Positions 27,375 through 38,138 of a stretch of DNA of 64,000 nt are shown here, one piece after another (within the stretch, counting starts at the first letter, position 1; each line of letters starts with the position of its first letter). Source of the DNA: Paramesorhizobium endophyticum. GTDB lineage: Bacteria; Pseudomonadota; Alphaproteobacteria; Rhizobiales; Rhizobiaceae. The stretch lies in assembly GCF_014640615.1 (NCBI RefSeq), contig NZ_BMHH01000012.1, positions 1-64,000 of the forward strand, read 5' to 3'. Position numbers and translations under genes: made by a program. The notes beneath the pieces are model-generated. The model did no database searches and was not told the origin of the DNA. It was given only the letters and a program-made list of their open reading frames with translations.

Positions 27375-28280
27375 ATGAACCAGCATTTGACGCATCTCGA
27401 GCGTCTTGAAGCCGAGGCGATCCATATCTTTCGCGAGGTCGCGGCAACGTTTGAAAATCCCGTGATGCTCTATTCGGTGGGCAAGGATTCCTCCGTCATG
27501 CTGCATCTGGCGATGAAGGCATTCTATCCGGCAAAGCCGCCCTTTCCGTTCCTCCATGTCGATACGACCTGGAAATTCCGCGACATGATTCAATTCCGCG
27601 ACCGCCAAGCGCGGGAATTGGGGTTCGAACTGCTCATCCACATCAACGAAGATGGCGTCAAGCAGGGGGTCAATCCCTTCATCCACGGCTCCAACACCCA
27701 TACCCACATCATGAAGACCGTGGCGCTCAGGCAGGCGCTCGACAAATATGGTTTCGACGCGGCCTTCGGCGGGGCGCGGCGCGACGAGGAGAAATCCCGC
27801 GCCAAGGAGCGCATCTTTTCCTTCCGCAACGCTAGCCACGGCTGGGACCCAAAGAACCAGCGCCCGGAAATGTGGAAGATCTATAACACACGCATCGCCA
27901 AGGGCGAATCCATCCGCGTGTTCCCTTTGTCCAATTGGACCGAACTCGACATCTGGCAATACATCCTGAAAGAGAACATCCCCATCGTGCCGCTTTACTT
28001 TGCGGCCCCCCGTCCCGTGGTGGAGCGGGACGGGATGCTGATCATGGTCGATGATATCAGGATGGAACTGCAGCCTGGCGAAAAGGTGGAAGAGCGCATG
28101 GTCCGCTTCCGCACGCTCGGCTGCTACCCGTTGACCGGGGCGATTGAATCGAATGCGGCGACGCTCTCCGAAATCGTCGGCGAAATGCTGGTCGCCCGCA
28201 CCTCCGAGCGGCAGGGGCGTCTCATCGACAAGGACGAGGCAGGCTCCATGGAAAAGAAGAAGCGCGAGGGATATTTTTGA
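27375..28280 (+). CDS. cysD: sulfate adenylyltransferase subunit 2
   Basis: Small catalytic subunit (301 residues) of ATP sulfurylase, which with CysN converts sulfate and ATP to adenosine 5'-phosphosulfate (APS). It belongs to the PP-loop ATP pyrophosphatases: the [12 protein letters not shown] motif near residue 34 binds pyrophosphate, and [16 protein letters not shown] is the conserved CysD signature. The C-terminal [14 protein letters not shown] is also typical. Length is normal. Its stop overlaps the ATG of cysNC by one base, so the two subunits are co-translated. The 200-bp spacer before it is AT-rich and carries the promoter. Confidence 0.96.
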   Translation: MNQHLTHLERLEAEAIHIFREVAATFENPVMLYSVGKDSSVMLHLAMKAFYPAKPPFPFLHVDTTWKFRDMIQFRDRQARELGFELLIHINEDGVKQGVNPFIHGSNTHTHIMKTVALRQALDKYGFDAAFGGARRDEEKSRAKERIFSFRNASHGWDPKNQRPEMWKIYNTRIAKGESIRVFPLSNWTELDIWQYILKENIPIVPLYFAAPRPVVERDGMLIMVDDIRMELQPGEKVEERMVRFRTLGCYPLTGAIESNAATLSEIVGEMLVARTSERQGRLIDKDEAGSMEKKKREGYF

Positions 28281-30211
28281 TGAACCAGATCGTTCTCGAT
28301 GCCGGAACGGACGATGTCCTTGCCTTCATGGCCGATCAGGAGCGAAAGCCGCTGCTACGGTTCCTGACGTGCGGCTCGGTGGACGATGGCAAATCGACCC
28401 TCATCGGACGGCTGCTCTACGACACCAAGCTGCTCTTCGAGGACCAACTCGCGGCGCTCCAGAACGACAGCCGCAAGCACGGCACCAATGGCGACGAGAT
28501 CGACTTCGCGCTGTTGGTCGACGGGCTGGAGGCGGAGCGGGAGCAGGGCATTACCATCGACGTCGCCTATCGCTTCTTCGCCACGCCGAAGCGCAAGTTC
28601 ATCGTCGCCGATACGCCGGGGCATGAGCAATATACCCGCAACATGGCGACGGGCGCTTCGACCGCCGATCTTGCTATTGTGCTGGTCGATGCGCGGCAGG
28701 GTATTCTCACCCAGACGCGGCGGCACAGCTTCATCGCCTCGCTGCTCGGCATCCGGCACATCGTGCTGGCGGTCAACAAGATCGACCTTGTAGATTATTC
28801 GCAAGACGTCTTCGCCCGCATCTCCGCCGATTATCTGGCCTTCGCCCGCGATCTCGGCTTCGCCACCATCCAGCCGATCCCCATTTCCGCCCGCCATGGC
28901 GATAATGTCACGCTGAAATCGTCAAAGCTCGATGGGTATGACGGCCCGGCGCTGCTCACCCATCTCGAAACGGTCGCGCTCGACGGTGAGAAAAACGGAG
29001 CGCCGTTCCGTTTTCCCGTGCAATATGTGAACCGGCCCGACCAGAACTTCCGCGGCTTTGCCGGAACGGTCGCTTCCGGCGCTGTTGCGGTAGGAAGCCC
29101 GGTTGTCGTCGCCAAGTCCGGCAAGGCCTCACGGGTCAAGCGCATCGTGACGATGGATGGAGACCTTCAGGAGGCCGTCGAAGGACAGGCGGTCACCCTC
29201 GTGCTGGATGATGAGGTGGAGGTCTCGCGCGGGAATATGCTGGTGGCTCCCGACGCCCGCCCTGATGTCGCCGACCAGTTCGCTGCCCATTTGGTCTGGT
29301 TCGGCGAAGAACCGATGATGCCGGGCCGCTCCTATCTGATGAGGACCGAGACCGATCGGGCGAGCGTTACCATTACCGAGCTGAAGCACCGCATCAACAT
29401 CAACAGCTTCGCCGAGGAAGCCGCGAAAAACCTTGCGCTGAACGAGGTCGGCGTCTGCAATTTTTCCACCGGCGAGCCGATTGCCTTTGACCCCTATGCG
29501 AAGAACCGCTCGACCGGCTCCTTCATCATTATCGACCGCATGACCAATGCGACGGTCGGCGCCGGTATGATCGACTTCGCGTTGCGCCGCGCCTCGAACG
29601 TGCATTGGCAGGCGCTCGACGTCGACAAAAAGGCACGCGCGGCGCAGAAGCATCAGCGCCCGGCGGTGCTGTGGTTCACCGGTCTGTCGGGGTCAGGCAA
29701 ATCGACGGTCGCGAACGTGTTGGAAAAGCATCTCCATGCGCTGGGCAAGCACACCTACATCCTCGACGGCGACAATGTGCGCCACGGTCTGAACCGCGAT
29801 CTGGGCTTCATCGCCGAGGACCGGGTGGAAAATATCCGCCGCGTCGGCGAGGTGGCGAAGCTGATGGCGGATGCGGGGCTGATCGTGCTCGTCTCCTTCA
29901 TCTCGCCTTTCCGTGCCGAGCGCCAATTGGCGCGCGAGCTTTTCGAAGAGGGCGAGTTCATCGAAATTTTCGTCGACACGCCGCTCGAGGAATGCATCAA
30001 GCGCGATCCGAAGGGGCTCTATGCCAAGGCGCTTTCCGGCGAGATCAGAAACTTCACCGGGGTGGATTCGCCCTATGAAAGGCCTGATAATCCCGAGCTT
30101 CACCTTTCTACATCAGGCCAAACAACTGAGGGACTGGTGGGAAAAATCGAGAAATATCTCGGGGAGCAGGGCATTATCGGCAATTATTCCGCCGATTCCT
30201 GGTCGATATAG
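28280..30211 (+). CDS. cysNC: bifunctional sulfate adenylyltransferase subunit 1 / APS kinase
   Basis: A 643-residue fusion. The N-terminal part (about 1-440) is CysN, an EF-Tu-like GTPase that drives ATP sulfurylase: P-loop [17 protein letters not shown], switch [17 protein letters not shown] and NKIDL. The C-terminal part (about 455-643) is APS kinase (CysC), which phosphorylates APS to PAPS: P-loop [20 protein letters not shown], and FISPFRAER. The fused NodQ-type form is usual in rhizobia, where PAPS also serves sulfation of surface or Nod-factor sugars. No sulfotransferase lies nearby, so general sulfur assimilation is the safer call. Confidence 0.95.
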   Translation: MNQIVLDAGTDDVLAFMADQERKPLLRFLTCGSVDDGKSTLIGRLLYDTKLLFEDQLAALQNDSRKHGTNGDEIDFALLVDGLEAEREQGITIDVAYRFFATPKRKFIVADTPGHEQYTRNMATGASTADLAIVLVDARQGILTQTRRHSFIASLLGIRHIVLAVNKIDLVDYSQDVFARISADYLAFARDLGFATIQPIPISARHGDNVTLKSSKLDGYDGPALLTHLETVALDGEKNGAPFRFPVQYVNRPDQNFRGFAGTVASGAVAVGSPVVVAKSGKASRVKRIVTMDGDLQEAVEGQAVTLVLDDEVEVSRGNMLVAPDARPDVADQFAAHLVWFGEEPMMPGRSYLMRTETDRASVTITELKHRININSFAEEAAKNLALNEVGVCNFSTGEPIAFDPYAKNRSTGSFIIIDRMTNATVGAGMIDFALRRASNVHWQALDVDKKARAAQKHQRPAVLWFTGLSGSGKSTVANVLEKHLHALGKHTYILDGDNVRHGLNRDLGFIAEDRVENIRRVGEVAKLMADAGLIVLVSFISPFRAERQLARELFEEGEFIEIFVDTPLEECIKRDPKGLYAKALSGEIRNFTGVDSPYERPDNPELHLSTSGQTTEGLVGKIEKYLGEQGIIGNYSADSWSI

Positions 30212-30218
30212 TCTCCAT

Positions 30219-30325
30219 CGTCATCCTCGGGCTTGTCCCGAGGGTCTACCAAGGGAACAGGGGAGTGACTGCCGTCGTGAACGATCATTCTGTTGCAGAT
30301 TCTCGGGACAAGCCCGAGAATGACG
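30219..30325. repeat. palindromic repeat spanning the cysNC-cysQ junction
   Basis: Arms of 24 bp (30219-30242 and 30302-30325) are inverted copies with one mismatch, and each arm contains its own smaller palindrome, CTCGGGCTTGTCCCGAG. This dispersed alphaproteobacterial repeat typically encodes SRDKPENDD when read through. Here the right arm lies inside the cysQ reading frame. Confidence 0.8.
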
Positions 30326-31122
30326 ACCGGCGCGCGGCAAGCTCTCCCAATGCGCTCCTTCTCCTGATGGAGCGGGCGGCCATCGAGGCTGGCTGGGCCA
30401 TCATGAAGATTTACGACGCCGGCTTCGATGTTTGCCTCAAGGAGGATGGCTCGCCGGTGACCCAGGCCGACAAGACGGCGGAGGCGATCATTCTGGCAGC
30501 ACTGCGCGCGGCGACCCCTGATATCCCTATCGTTGCCGAAGAGGAGTCCTCGGAGGGGAGGGCGCCTACGCATCCCGGGCACCGCTTTTATCTCGTCGAT
30601 CCATTGGATGGTACGCGGGAGTTCATCAGCCGGAATGGCGATTTCACCGTCAATATCGCCCTCATTGAGCATGGCGCCCCCGTCATCGGCGTGGTTTACG
30701 CACCGGCGCGAGGGCTGCTCTTTTCCGGCGGCCCGGACGGCGCGCGGGAGGCGATAATCGCCGATCGTTTGGCAACGGCTCGTCGTCCGATTGGGATCCG
30801 CGATTGCCCGGCGCGGATGATTGCCGTCGCCAGCCGTTCGCACTCAACACCGGAAACAGACGATTATCTGGCGTGCCTCGATATCGCGGAACGGGTTTCC
30901 GTCGGTTCCTCGCTCAAATTCTGCCTGCTCGCGCGCGGCGAAGCCGATGTCTATCCGCGCTTCGGTCCCACGATGGAGTGGGACACGGCGGCGGGCGACG
31001 CCATCCTGCGCGCTGCGGGCGGCGGAACCTGGACGCTGGACGACTGCCTGCTCACTTACGGAAAAAGCGGCTTCGCCAATCCGTTCTTCGTCGCCCGGGG
31101 AGCCAATCCGGCGAACCGTTAA
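30277..31122 (+). CDS. cysQ: 3'(2'),5'-bisphosphate nucleotidase
   Basis: Inositol-monophosphatase-fold phosphatase of about 281 residues that hydrolyses PAP (the by-product of PAPS use) to AMP, preventing its toxic build-up. Motifs: DKTAEAIIL after GSPVTQA, the acidic metal site AEEESSEG, the FBPase/IMPase signature VDPLDGTREFI, and the second signature EWDTAAGDAILRAAGGG. It closes the cysD-cysNC operon and fits it functionally. The start is uncertain: GTG 30277 sits about 11 bases after AGGGGAG, GTG 30265 is also possible. Either way residues SRDKPENDDR are encoded by the right arm of a palindromic repeat, so the native start was probably remodelled by its insertion. Confidence 0.9.
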   Translation: MNDHSVADSRDKPENDDRRAASSPNALLLLMERAAIEAGWAIMKIYDAGFDVCLKEDGSPVTQADKTAEAIILAALRAATPDIPIVAEEESSEGRAPTHPGHRFYLVDPLDGTREFISRNGDFTVNIALIEHGAPVIGVVYAPARGLLFSGGPDGAREAIIADRLATARRPIGIRDCPARMIAVASRSHSTPETDDYLACLDIAERVSVGSSLKFCLLARGEADVYPRFGPTMEWDTAAGDAILRAAGGGTWTLDDCLLTYGKSGFANPFFVARGANPANR

Positions 31123-31200
31123 AATCAGCTCCCGCTTGTCAACGCGCCATTTACACGTCCTCCGGTAAGGAGAGACAAGGGCTATGGGGCATGCGGGCAC

Positions 31201-33180
31201 ATGGGGCATAACGAACAAAAAGGCGGGCCGCGGAAGCTCGGCGCGGCATTCCTTCGGGACCGGTCGGGCGCGATTGCGATCCTGGCGGCGCTGGCGCTCC
31301 CGGTGGTGATCGGCTTCGTCGCGCTCTCTGTTGAATATGGCCACGGCCTGTTGAAGAAGGTCGAGAACCAGCGCGTGGCCGATGTCGCGGCTTACGCCGG
31401 TGCGCTCGCCTACAACGCTGGCAATTCGGAACCGGATATGGTCGCCGCGGCGCGGAGCGCGGCTGCGCTCAACGGCGTCGCGCCCGGTGATGTGGCGGTG
31501 GCGCTCGTCGCCTCGCCGAAGGATCCCGGGAGCAAGGCCGTGCGCGCAACGGTCACAACCCGCAAGCCGCTTTTTCTCGCCCCGGTGCTCGGCGCGGAAC
31601 GGACGTTGAGCATCGGCGCGCAGGCGTTTGCTTCGATCGGCAAGCCGGGCAGCGGCTGCATCGTGGCGCTTAAAGAGGGTGGAGCGGGGATCGAGCTTTC
31701 GGGCGGTACGAGCGTCGAGTGCGAACGGGTCGCATCGAATGCGAGTATCAAGGCGCCGTGCGGGACGATGATCAAAGCCGAGAACGTTACGTATTACGGG
31801 GACAAGGAACCCGAGCCCTGCCAATGGACCCCGAATATGGTGCAGCAGGACGGAAAAACGGCTGCGCCCGTCTCGAAGCAAAAGACGGACGATCCGCTGA
31901 AGGATAATGAAGGCGTGAAGGATTTTGACGGCACGTTCGATGCGGTGCGGAAAGAGTCCTGGCCGAACCTGGCCTTTTCCGGCGCGGGGCCGGATTTCAG
32001 GTTTGGGGCAGAGGATAGGGATAATACGCCCCCCATGATCGCACAAAAAGTGGCCGCGATCGGCTGCACTTATAATCCGGCCTATTATAGCCAGTGGTAC
32101 ACCAGCCAATGGGAAATCACCTGCCCGGAAAAGACGAATATCGGTTCCATCGAGTTGTCTGGGAGCCAGAAGGTCGAGTTCAAGATCGTTGACGATCCAG
32201 ACACCGACGAGGTCCCTGTTTTCAATGTTTCCGGCGGCATAGTGACCAAAAACAACGGCATGACCCTGATCTTTGGGCGCGCCGATTTCAACATCGCCGA
32301 GGGCGTGAAGGGCGATGGCATAAGTTTCCGGGGCGGTAATTTCCGGATCGGAAAAGGTGTGTGCGATAAGGGCGACAGCATTTGCACCACCGGCAAGATC
32401 ACATTCGGCGATCCGGACTCCTCCATTTCCAGCAAGTTCACGCTGGATGGGGGGATCTCCGCGAGCGGCGGCGCGACGCTCACTCTCGGCTCGCCGCGTT
32501 CCAACGGCAACAGCTATGTCATCAACGCCTCGGGCAAGGGCGATGCGCTCAGAATCGATGGCGGCGGGAGGATCGAGCTGGCCGATGCCACCGCTAATGG
32601 CAGCGTCTTCCGTGCCAATGGCAGGATCAATGGCGGGGGCGGTGGAAGCTGCATCGTTTTTCCCGCTGCCGCGCGTCACGATATTCTGGGAGACGTTGAT
32701 TTCGCAGGTGCTGTCAAACTCGGGGCGGGCCTCTATGTGATCGACGGATATTTCGCGGCCGGCACTGGTGGCGCCAGCTGTGACGGGAAGGGGGCGATCT
32801 ACGGCGAGGATGTGACGCTGTTCATCTCGGGCAGGAATACCATAGCGCGCTGCAATGGGCAGGTGCTCTGCCTCGACGGCGGCAATGGCATCAGCCTGTC
32901 CGCGCCGCAGTCCGGGCCGTATGCCCAACTGGCGGTCGTCGGCCCCCAGGATAAGAACATCACGGCCGGCGTGACGGTCACCGCCGGCGGCAGCGGCAAG
33001 ATTTCCGGCGCGTTCTATTTTCCCAACGGGCCGATCAGCATGGGGGGAGGCGCGACCCTCGGCAGTTCCACCGATTGCACGCAGCTTATCGGCACGAGCA
33101 TCAAGCTCGAAGGCGGCGCGAAGATGATGTCGAAATGCACGGGCAACGACAGCAAAGGCAAGGTGGCGCTGGTCCAATGA
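31201..33180 (+). CDS. TadG-like surface/pilus-associated protein
   Basis: A 659-residue protein with a TadG/TadE-type N-terminus: a short positive stretch, then FLRDRSGAIAILAALALPVV and a transmembrane helix, then EYGHGLLKKVENQRVADVAAYAGALAYN, the usual 'putative Flp pilus-assembly' segment. The rest is a long cysteine-containing, Gly/Ser/Asn-rich exported region with many short beta-type repeats (for example the KITFGDPDSSISSKF and GGGRIELADATANG stretches), likely a beta-rich or beta-helix fold. It begins a three-gene overlapping operon with two TadE-like minor pilins. No Tad secretion ATPase, prepilin peptidase or major Flp pilin is in the window. ATG 31201 has no clear ribosome site. Confidence 0.75.
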   Translation: MGHNEQKGGPRKLGAAFLRDRSGAIAILAALALPVVIGFVALSVEYGHGLLKKVENQRVADVAAYAGALAYNAGNSEPDMVAAARSAAALNGVAPGDVAVALVASPKDPGSKAVRATVTTRKPLFLAPVLGAERTLSIGAQAFASIGKPGSGCIVALKEGGAGIELSGGTSVECERVASNASIKAPCGTMIKAENVTYYGDKEPEPCQWTPNMVQQDGKTAAPVSKQKTDDPLKDNEGVKDFDGTFDAVRKESWPNLAFSGAGPDFRFGAEDRDNTPPMIAQKVAAIGCTYNPAYYSQWYTSQWEITCPEKTNIGSIELSGSQKVEFKIVDDPDTDEVPVFNVSGGIVTKNNGMTLIFGRADFNIAEGVKGDGISFRGGNFRIGKGVCDKGDSICTTGKITFGDPDSSISSKFTLDGGISASGGATLTLGSPRSNGNSYVINASGKGDALRIDGGGRIELADATANGSVFRANGRINGGGGGSCIVFPAAARHDILGDVDFAGAVKLGAGLYVIDGYFAAGTGGASCDGKGAIYGEDVTLFISGRNTIARCNGQVLCLDGGNGISLSAPQSGPYAQLAVVGPQDKNITAGVTVTAGGSGKISGAFYFPNGPISMGGGATLGSSTDCTQLIGTSIKLEGGAKMMSKCTGNDSKGKVALVQ

Positions 33181-33749
33181 GGCATATTTTCCAGACGGCC
33201 TTCCTGTTTCGGCGCTTCTTCATTCGCGAGAAGGATGGCGCGTCGGCCATCGAGTTCGCGGTCATTGCGCCGGTCTTCGTGCTGATCCTTGCCGGGAGCC
33301 TCGATCTCGGCATGGTGATCTATTCGCGCTTCAAGCTCGATTCCGCCGCCTCCAGCGGGGCAAGCTATGCGCTGACCAATGCGGACATGGTCACGTCAGC
33401 GCAAGGCAACGACCTCGCCAACAAGATCGCAGCCCTGATCGCCGCGCGGGCGAGCAATGCCAAGGCGAGCGTGACCGTCAACAACGGCCCCAACGCCGAT
33501 TTCGAAAACGGCGTCATCAAGGCCAGCAAGCAATCGACGGGCGCGGACAGATGCTATTGCCCGACGGGGAACGCGCAATCGCTCGTCTGGGGCGCTGACA
33601 AACAATGCGGCGCGGCCTGCCCGGATGGAACGCGCGCGGGCAAGTTCGTCGCCATTTCCGTGCAGCAGCCTTATCAGCCGATCTTTTCGGGCTATGGCTT
33701 CATTCGCGATGATACCATTTCGTCCGCAACCGTGGTGAGAACCGAATGA
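33177..33749 (+). CDS. TadE-like minor pseudopilin
   Basis: A 190-residue protein starting inside the stop of the previous gene (ATGA). The TadE signature is clear: FFIREKDGASAIEFAVIAPVF and a hydrophobic helix (about residues 22-48), with the glutamate of AIEFA in the place used for prepilin-peptidase processing and helix packing. The exported part has four cysteines clustered near residues 123-145 (DRCYCPTGN and KQCGAACPDG), which probably form disulfides. It belongs to the same operon as the TadG-like gene and the next TadE gene. Confidence 0.82.
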   Translation: MRHIFQTAFLFRRFFIREKDGASAIEFAVIAPVFVLILAGSLDLGMVIYSRFKLDSAASSGASYALTNADMVTSAQGNDLANKIAALIAARASNAKASVTVNNGPNADFENGVIKASKQSTGADRCYCPTGNAQSLVWGADKQCGAACPDGTRAGKFVAISVQQPYQPIFSGYGFIRDDTISSATVVRTE

Positions 33750-34183
33750 AACGGAGCTTGAGACACTTCTGGAAGTCGGAAGCCGGGGTGGCCGCCATCG
33801 AGGCGGCGCTCGTCCTGCCTGTCTTTCTCTTGCTGCTGTTCGGGATCATCGAGTTCGGGCGGCTGTTCTGGGCAAGCCATGCCCTGCAGGAAACGGCCAC
33901 AGTTACCGCGCGGTGCATGGGGCTGCCGCAGCTCGAATGCAGCCGGAACGGCACGTATGACGCGGCGCTGGCAAGTGAATTCGCGAAAAACACGTCGCGG
34001 GGCTGGTTCATCGCGCTCGACCCGGCATCTATCGCGCTCGATCGTGATGCTGAATGCCAGGGGATCGGCGGGTTTTCGTCGGTGGCGCTCGCATATGAGT
34101 TTCAAACCGTCGTGCCGAAGCTGATCGAGGCGCTTGCAGGCGGAACGGCCCTCAAGGCCACGGCGTGTTATCCTAATCAGTAG
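33746..34183 (+). CDS. second TadE-like minor pseudopilin
   Basis: A 145-residue protein overlapping the previous gene by 4 bp (ATGA). It has the canonical start HFWKSEAGVAAIEAALVLPV and a membrane helix (about residues 14-40), followed by FGRLFWASHALQETATVTAR, the normal TadE core. Two or three cysteines are present in the exported part. It ends the operon; the large inverted repeat that follows may act as transcription end. The proteins probably form a small surface appendage or scaffold together with a Tad system encoded elsewhere. Confidence 0.85.
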   Translation: MKRSLRHFWKSEAGVAAIEAALVLPVFLLLLFGIIEFGRLFWASHALQETATVTARCMGLPQLECSRNGTYDAALASEFAKNTSRGWFIALDPASIALDRDAECQGIGGFSSVALAYEFQTVVPKLIEALAGGTALKATACYPNQ

Positions 34184-34199
34184 TTTTCGTTAATAAATG

Positions 34200-34402
34200 G
34201 GGACGCTGGCGCTCTACGTCGCCCCCCTCTGTCCTGCCGGACATCTCCCCCGCAAGGGGGGAGATTGGCTGACACGGCTTTCACCGACCAATTCTGGAAC
34301 GTCTGCGATTGGTGCCGGGCGTTGATGATGGCGTAATCTCCCCCCTTGCGGGGGAGATGCCCGGCAGGGCAGAGGGGGGCGCCATAGGGCGCCAGCGTCT
34401 CC
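34200..34402. repeat. large imperfect inverted repeat (68-bp arms)
   Basis: The arms at about 34200-34267 and 34335-34402 are inverted copies of each other with only a few mismatches; both carry CATCTCCCCCGCAAGGGGG, itself a palindrome. The central loop is about 67 bp. It is a dispersed non-coding palindromic unit of the rhizobial type, and it separates the tadE and ABC-2 transporter units that converge here. Confidence 0.85.
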
Positions 34403-34420
34403 AATCAATCAACCTACTCT

Positions 34421-35178
34421 CTACGACTTCAACCGGTAGCCTGTCCGGAATATCCACCAGACAAGGCCAAGGCAAAGCGCGAGGAAGAAAATGATCATCG
34501 CGATGCTGACGCCTACGCTCACATCCGCCGTCTCGTAGAAGCTCCAGCGGAAACCGCTGATGAGATAGAGAACGGGGTTGAAGAACGTCACATCACGCCA
34601 GAAGGGCGGCAGCATGTGGACGGAATAGAAGGAGCCGCCCAGGAAGACGAGCGGGGTGACGATCAGCAGCGGGATCAGCTGCAGCTTCTCGAAATTGTCG
34701 GCCCAGATGCCGATGATGAAGCCGAACAGGCTGAAGGTGACCGCCGTCGCGACGAGGAAGAACACCATCCAGAACGGATGGCGGATTTCTATGGGAACGA
34801 AGAGCCATGCCGTGGCGAGGATGATCACGCCAAGGATCAGCGATTTCGTCGCCGCCGCACCGACATAGCCGATAACGATCTCGACGAAGGAGATCGGGGC
34901 AGAGAGCACTTCATAGATCGTGCCGACGAATTTCGGGAAATAGATGCCGAAGGAAGCGTTGGAGATCGAGGTTTGGAGCAGCGTCAGCATTATCAGGCCG
35001 GGCACGATGAATGCGCCATACTGCACACCCTCGACTTCCTGGATGCGGCCGCCGATCGCCGAGCCGAACACCACGAAATAGAGCGATGTGGAGAGCACCG
35101 GCGAGACCACGCTCTGCAGAAGCGTGCGGCGCATGCGCGCCATCTCGAAAAGATAGATCGCCTTGATGGCTTCGAAAT

Positions 35179-35182
<4 letters not shown>
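34421..35182 (-). CDS. ABC-2 type transporter permease
   Basis: A 253-residue membrane protein with six helices, of the ABC-2 (DrrB/NodJ/YhhJ-like) group. Signs are the N-terminal [21 protein letters not shown], the [12 protein letters not shown] segment, [20 protein letters not shown], and the late [19 protein letters not shown]. These systems export drugs, polyketides or glycolipids. It overlaps the stop of the upstream ATPase gene by 4 bp (ATGA), so the two form an obligate pair. The substrate is unknown; resemblance to NodIJ is only at family level. Confidence 0.9.
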
Positions 35183-36105
<923 letters not shown>

Positions 36106-36210
36106 GAGACCGCGGCTGAAAGGAAGGGAAGGAATGGGAGCGCATTTGAACGGAACGCACGGATGCGCGCCCGGCCAAGGCTGGCAACATATAGGCCACT
36201 TGCCCCGCGC

Positions 36211-36651
36211 TTACCATAGCAGGCGGATGACAGGCGATATTTCCTGACAAATGGCGGGATAAAAGCGGGCGCTGCAGTGTAAACCAGCGACAGGACGCTC
36301 GGGCGGGCACACGCCCGCGCTGAGGCCCAATATCTCGCCGATGTCGCGGTTGGCCTTGCCCTTGGCGATCCACAGCAGCACTTCGGACTCTCGCTGCGTC
36401 AGGGAGAAATGCTGGCGGAGGATGGCGTCGTCGCTCAGCCGGTTTTCCGCCGCCAGGCGAAACAGATATTCGTCCGTGCCGATGGCGCCGAGGAAGGAGA
36501 GTTGCAGGCTGGACTGGCCCCCCTGGCGGATGGCGAGGCTCGTGTCCGTTCCGCCGCGCTGGTCGCGCTCCTTCATCCACCGGCCGATATGCGCGGTAAT
36601 CGCTTCCAACCCGTCATCCGTTCCCGTCGCGGCATTGACGAGGCGGATGGC
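36211..36651 (-). pseudogene. LuxR-type DNA-binding end of the broken transporter-kinase gene
   Basis: In frame from 36651 down, AIRLVNAATGTDDGLEAITA continues the receiver linker of the kinase, and residues LTQRESEVLLWIAKGKANRD then IGEILGLS match the first two helices of a LuxR/GerE helix-turn-helix. The recognition helix that should follow (usually TVNKHLE...) is missing: the frame runs into SAGVCPPERPVAGLHC and a GC-rich palindrome. The end is therefore truncated or replaced. A frameshift near 36651 separates it from the kinase frame. It cannot bind DNA in the usual way. Confidence 0.7.
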
Positions 36652-38098
36652 TTGCGGCGTCGATCTCCGTCAGCTTCGCCTCGATCCCCCTGATATAGCC
36701 GATTTCGCCGAGCCGGATCAGCTCCGCGACATGGGCGGAGGCGGGGAGGGCGATGCGATGAGTGGCTTCCGGCTTTTCCGCTTGCCCTGCGTCCCCCGCA
36801 ACGCGCCATTGCAGGCCCAGATGAAACGCCAGCTTGTCATAGAGCTGGCCGAGGTCGAATGGCTTGGCGAGCGTGTCGTCATGGCCGCTTTCGGTGTGCT
36901 GCCGCGAGCCGTCGCCGACATTGGCCGAGAGCATGACGATCGGGGCCGTCTGCCTGGCCTGCCGCAGCTGTTCCACCAGTTCCCATCCGCTCATGCCGGG
37001 CATGGAGATATCGACGAGGAACAGGTCCGGCCGCGCGGTTTCGATCTGCGACAGGCATTCGCCGCCACGCTCGATGGCGATTACGTCGAAGCCGAGCGGG
37101 GCGAGCGTCTCGCGCATGAGCTTGCGGTGATCCTCATTGTCATCAACTACCATGATGCGACGGCGCGGGCCCTCATAGCCCCGGATGCGGCGGGACGGCT
37201 CCATCGGCCCCTGCGGGCGGCTGACTTCCGACAGCATCAGCCGCACGGTGAAAATGGTGCCTTCTCCCTTCGTGCTCGCGACGGCGATTTCGCCGCCCAG
37301 CGTCTGGGTCAGCAGCCGGGTGATGGTGAGGCCGAGCCCCAGGCCGGGCATGCGCCCCTGATGCTCCGCTTCGCCGCGCTGGAACGGGTCGAATATCCGG
37401 GGCAGGTCCTTCTGCGAAATGCCGCGGCCCGTATCAGCGATGGTGATGGTCGCCACTTGGCTGCGATAGGCGACATCGAAGCGGATGCGGCCGCTATCGG
37501 TGAATTTCAGCGCGTTCGAGATAAGATTGATGAGTATCTGCCGCAGCCGCTTCTCGTCGGTGCGCACATGGCGCGGCAGCGATGGCGCCCGGCTATGCTC
37601 GAAGGCAAGGCCCTTCGCCAGCGCCTGCGGACGAAACATGTCGACGATTTGGTCGAGGAAATCATGGATGTTGATCTCGTTGGAATAGACCTGCAGCTTG
37701 CCGGCCTCGATCTTGGAAATATCGAGAAGCCCGTCGATGAGGCCCGAAAGATGCTCGGCGCTGCGCCGGATCGCCTTGATCGCCTGATGGCGCGGGGCGG
37801 GGATGGTCTCGTCCCGTTCGAGCAGTTGCACATAGCCGAGCACGGCGTTGAGCGGGGTGCGCAATTCGTGGCTCAATCCCGTGACATAGCGGCTCTTGGC
37901 GCGGTTCGCCGCCTCCGCCACGACGCGGCTGTCATGGGCGAGCACATAGAACCATGAGACGACGCCCGCCATGACGGCGAAGACGAAGAAGACGATCGTC
38001 ACTGTGCGCTCCACCACAACAGCCGTTTCCGGCGAGGCCGTGCCCGCCTGATGGGCGATCATGGCGAGGATGATGCCGATGCCGGCGATGGAGAGTCC
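36614..38098 (-). pseudogene. histidine kinase and receiver part of the broken transporter-kinase gene
   Basis: This frame holds a membrane helix (VTIVFFVFAVMAGVVSWFYV), a HisKA domain with the H-box SHELRTPLNAVLGYV, an ATPase domain with N-box NLISNALKFTD, G1 DTGRGIS and G2 GLGLGLTI, and a receiver domain (IMVVDDNEDH, phosphoacceptor in DLFLVDISMPG, lysine in LAKPFD). All kinase motifs are intact, and an ATG at 38062 could start a free protein, so residual activity is not excluded. It was once continuous with the permease part upstream: the frames meet through a short third frame (38092-38139) reading SAGFALVAHFGAFGDS, implying one-base losses at the A run 38139-38144 and the C run 38097-38100. 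Confidence 0.75.
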
Positions 38099-38138
38099 CC
38101 GAACGCGCCGAAATGCGCGACGAGGGCGAACCCGGCGG

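Noticed and set aside
30844-33177. A minus-strand open frame of 777 codons opposite cysQ and the TadG-like gene
   Set aside because: It is antisense to two well supported genes in one operon and has no recognisable motif.
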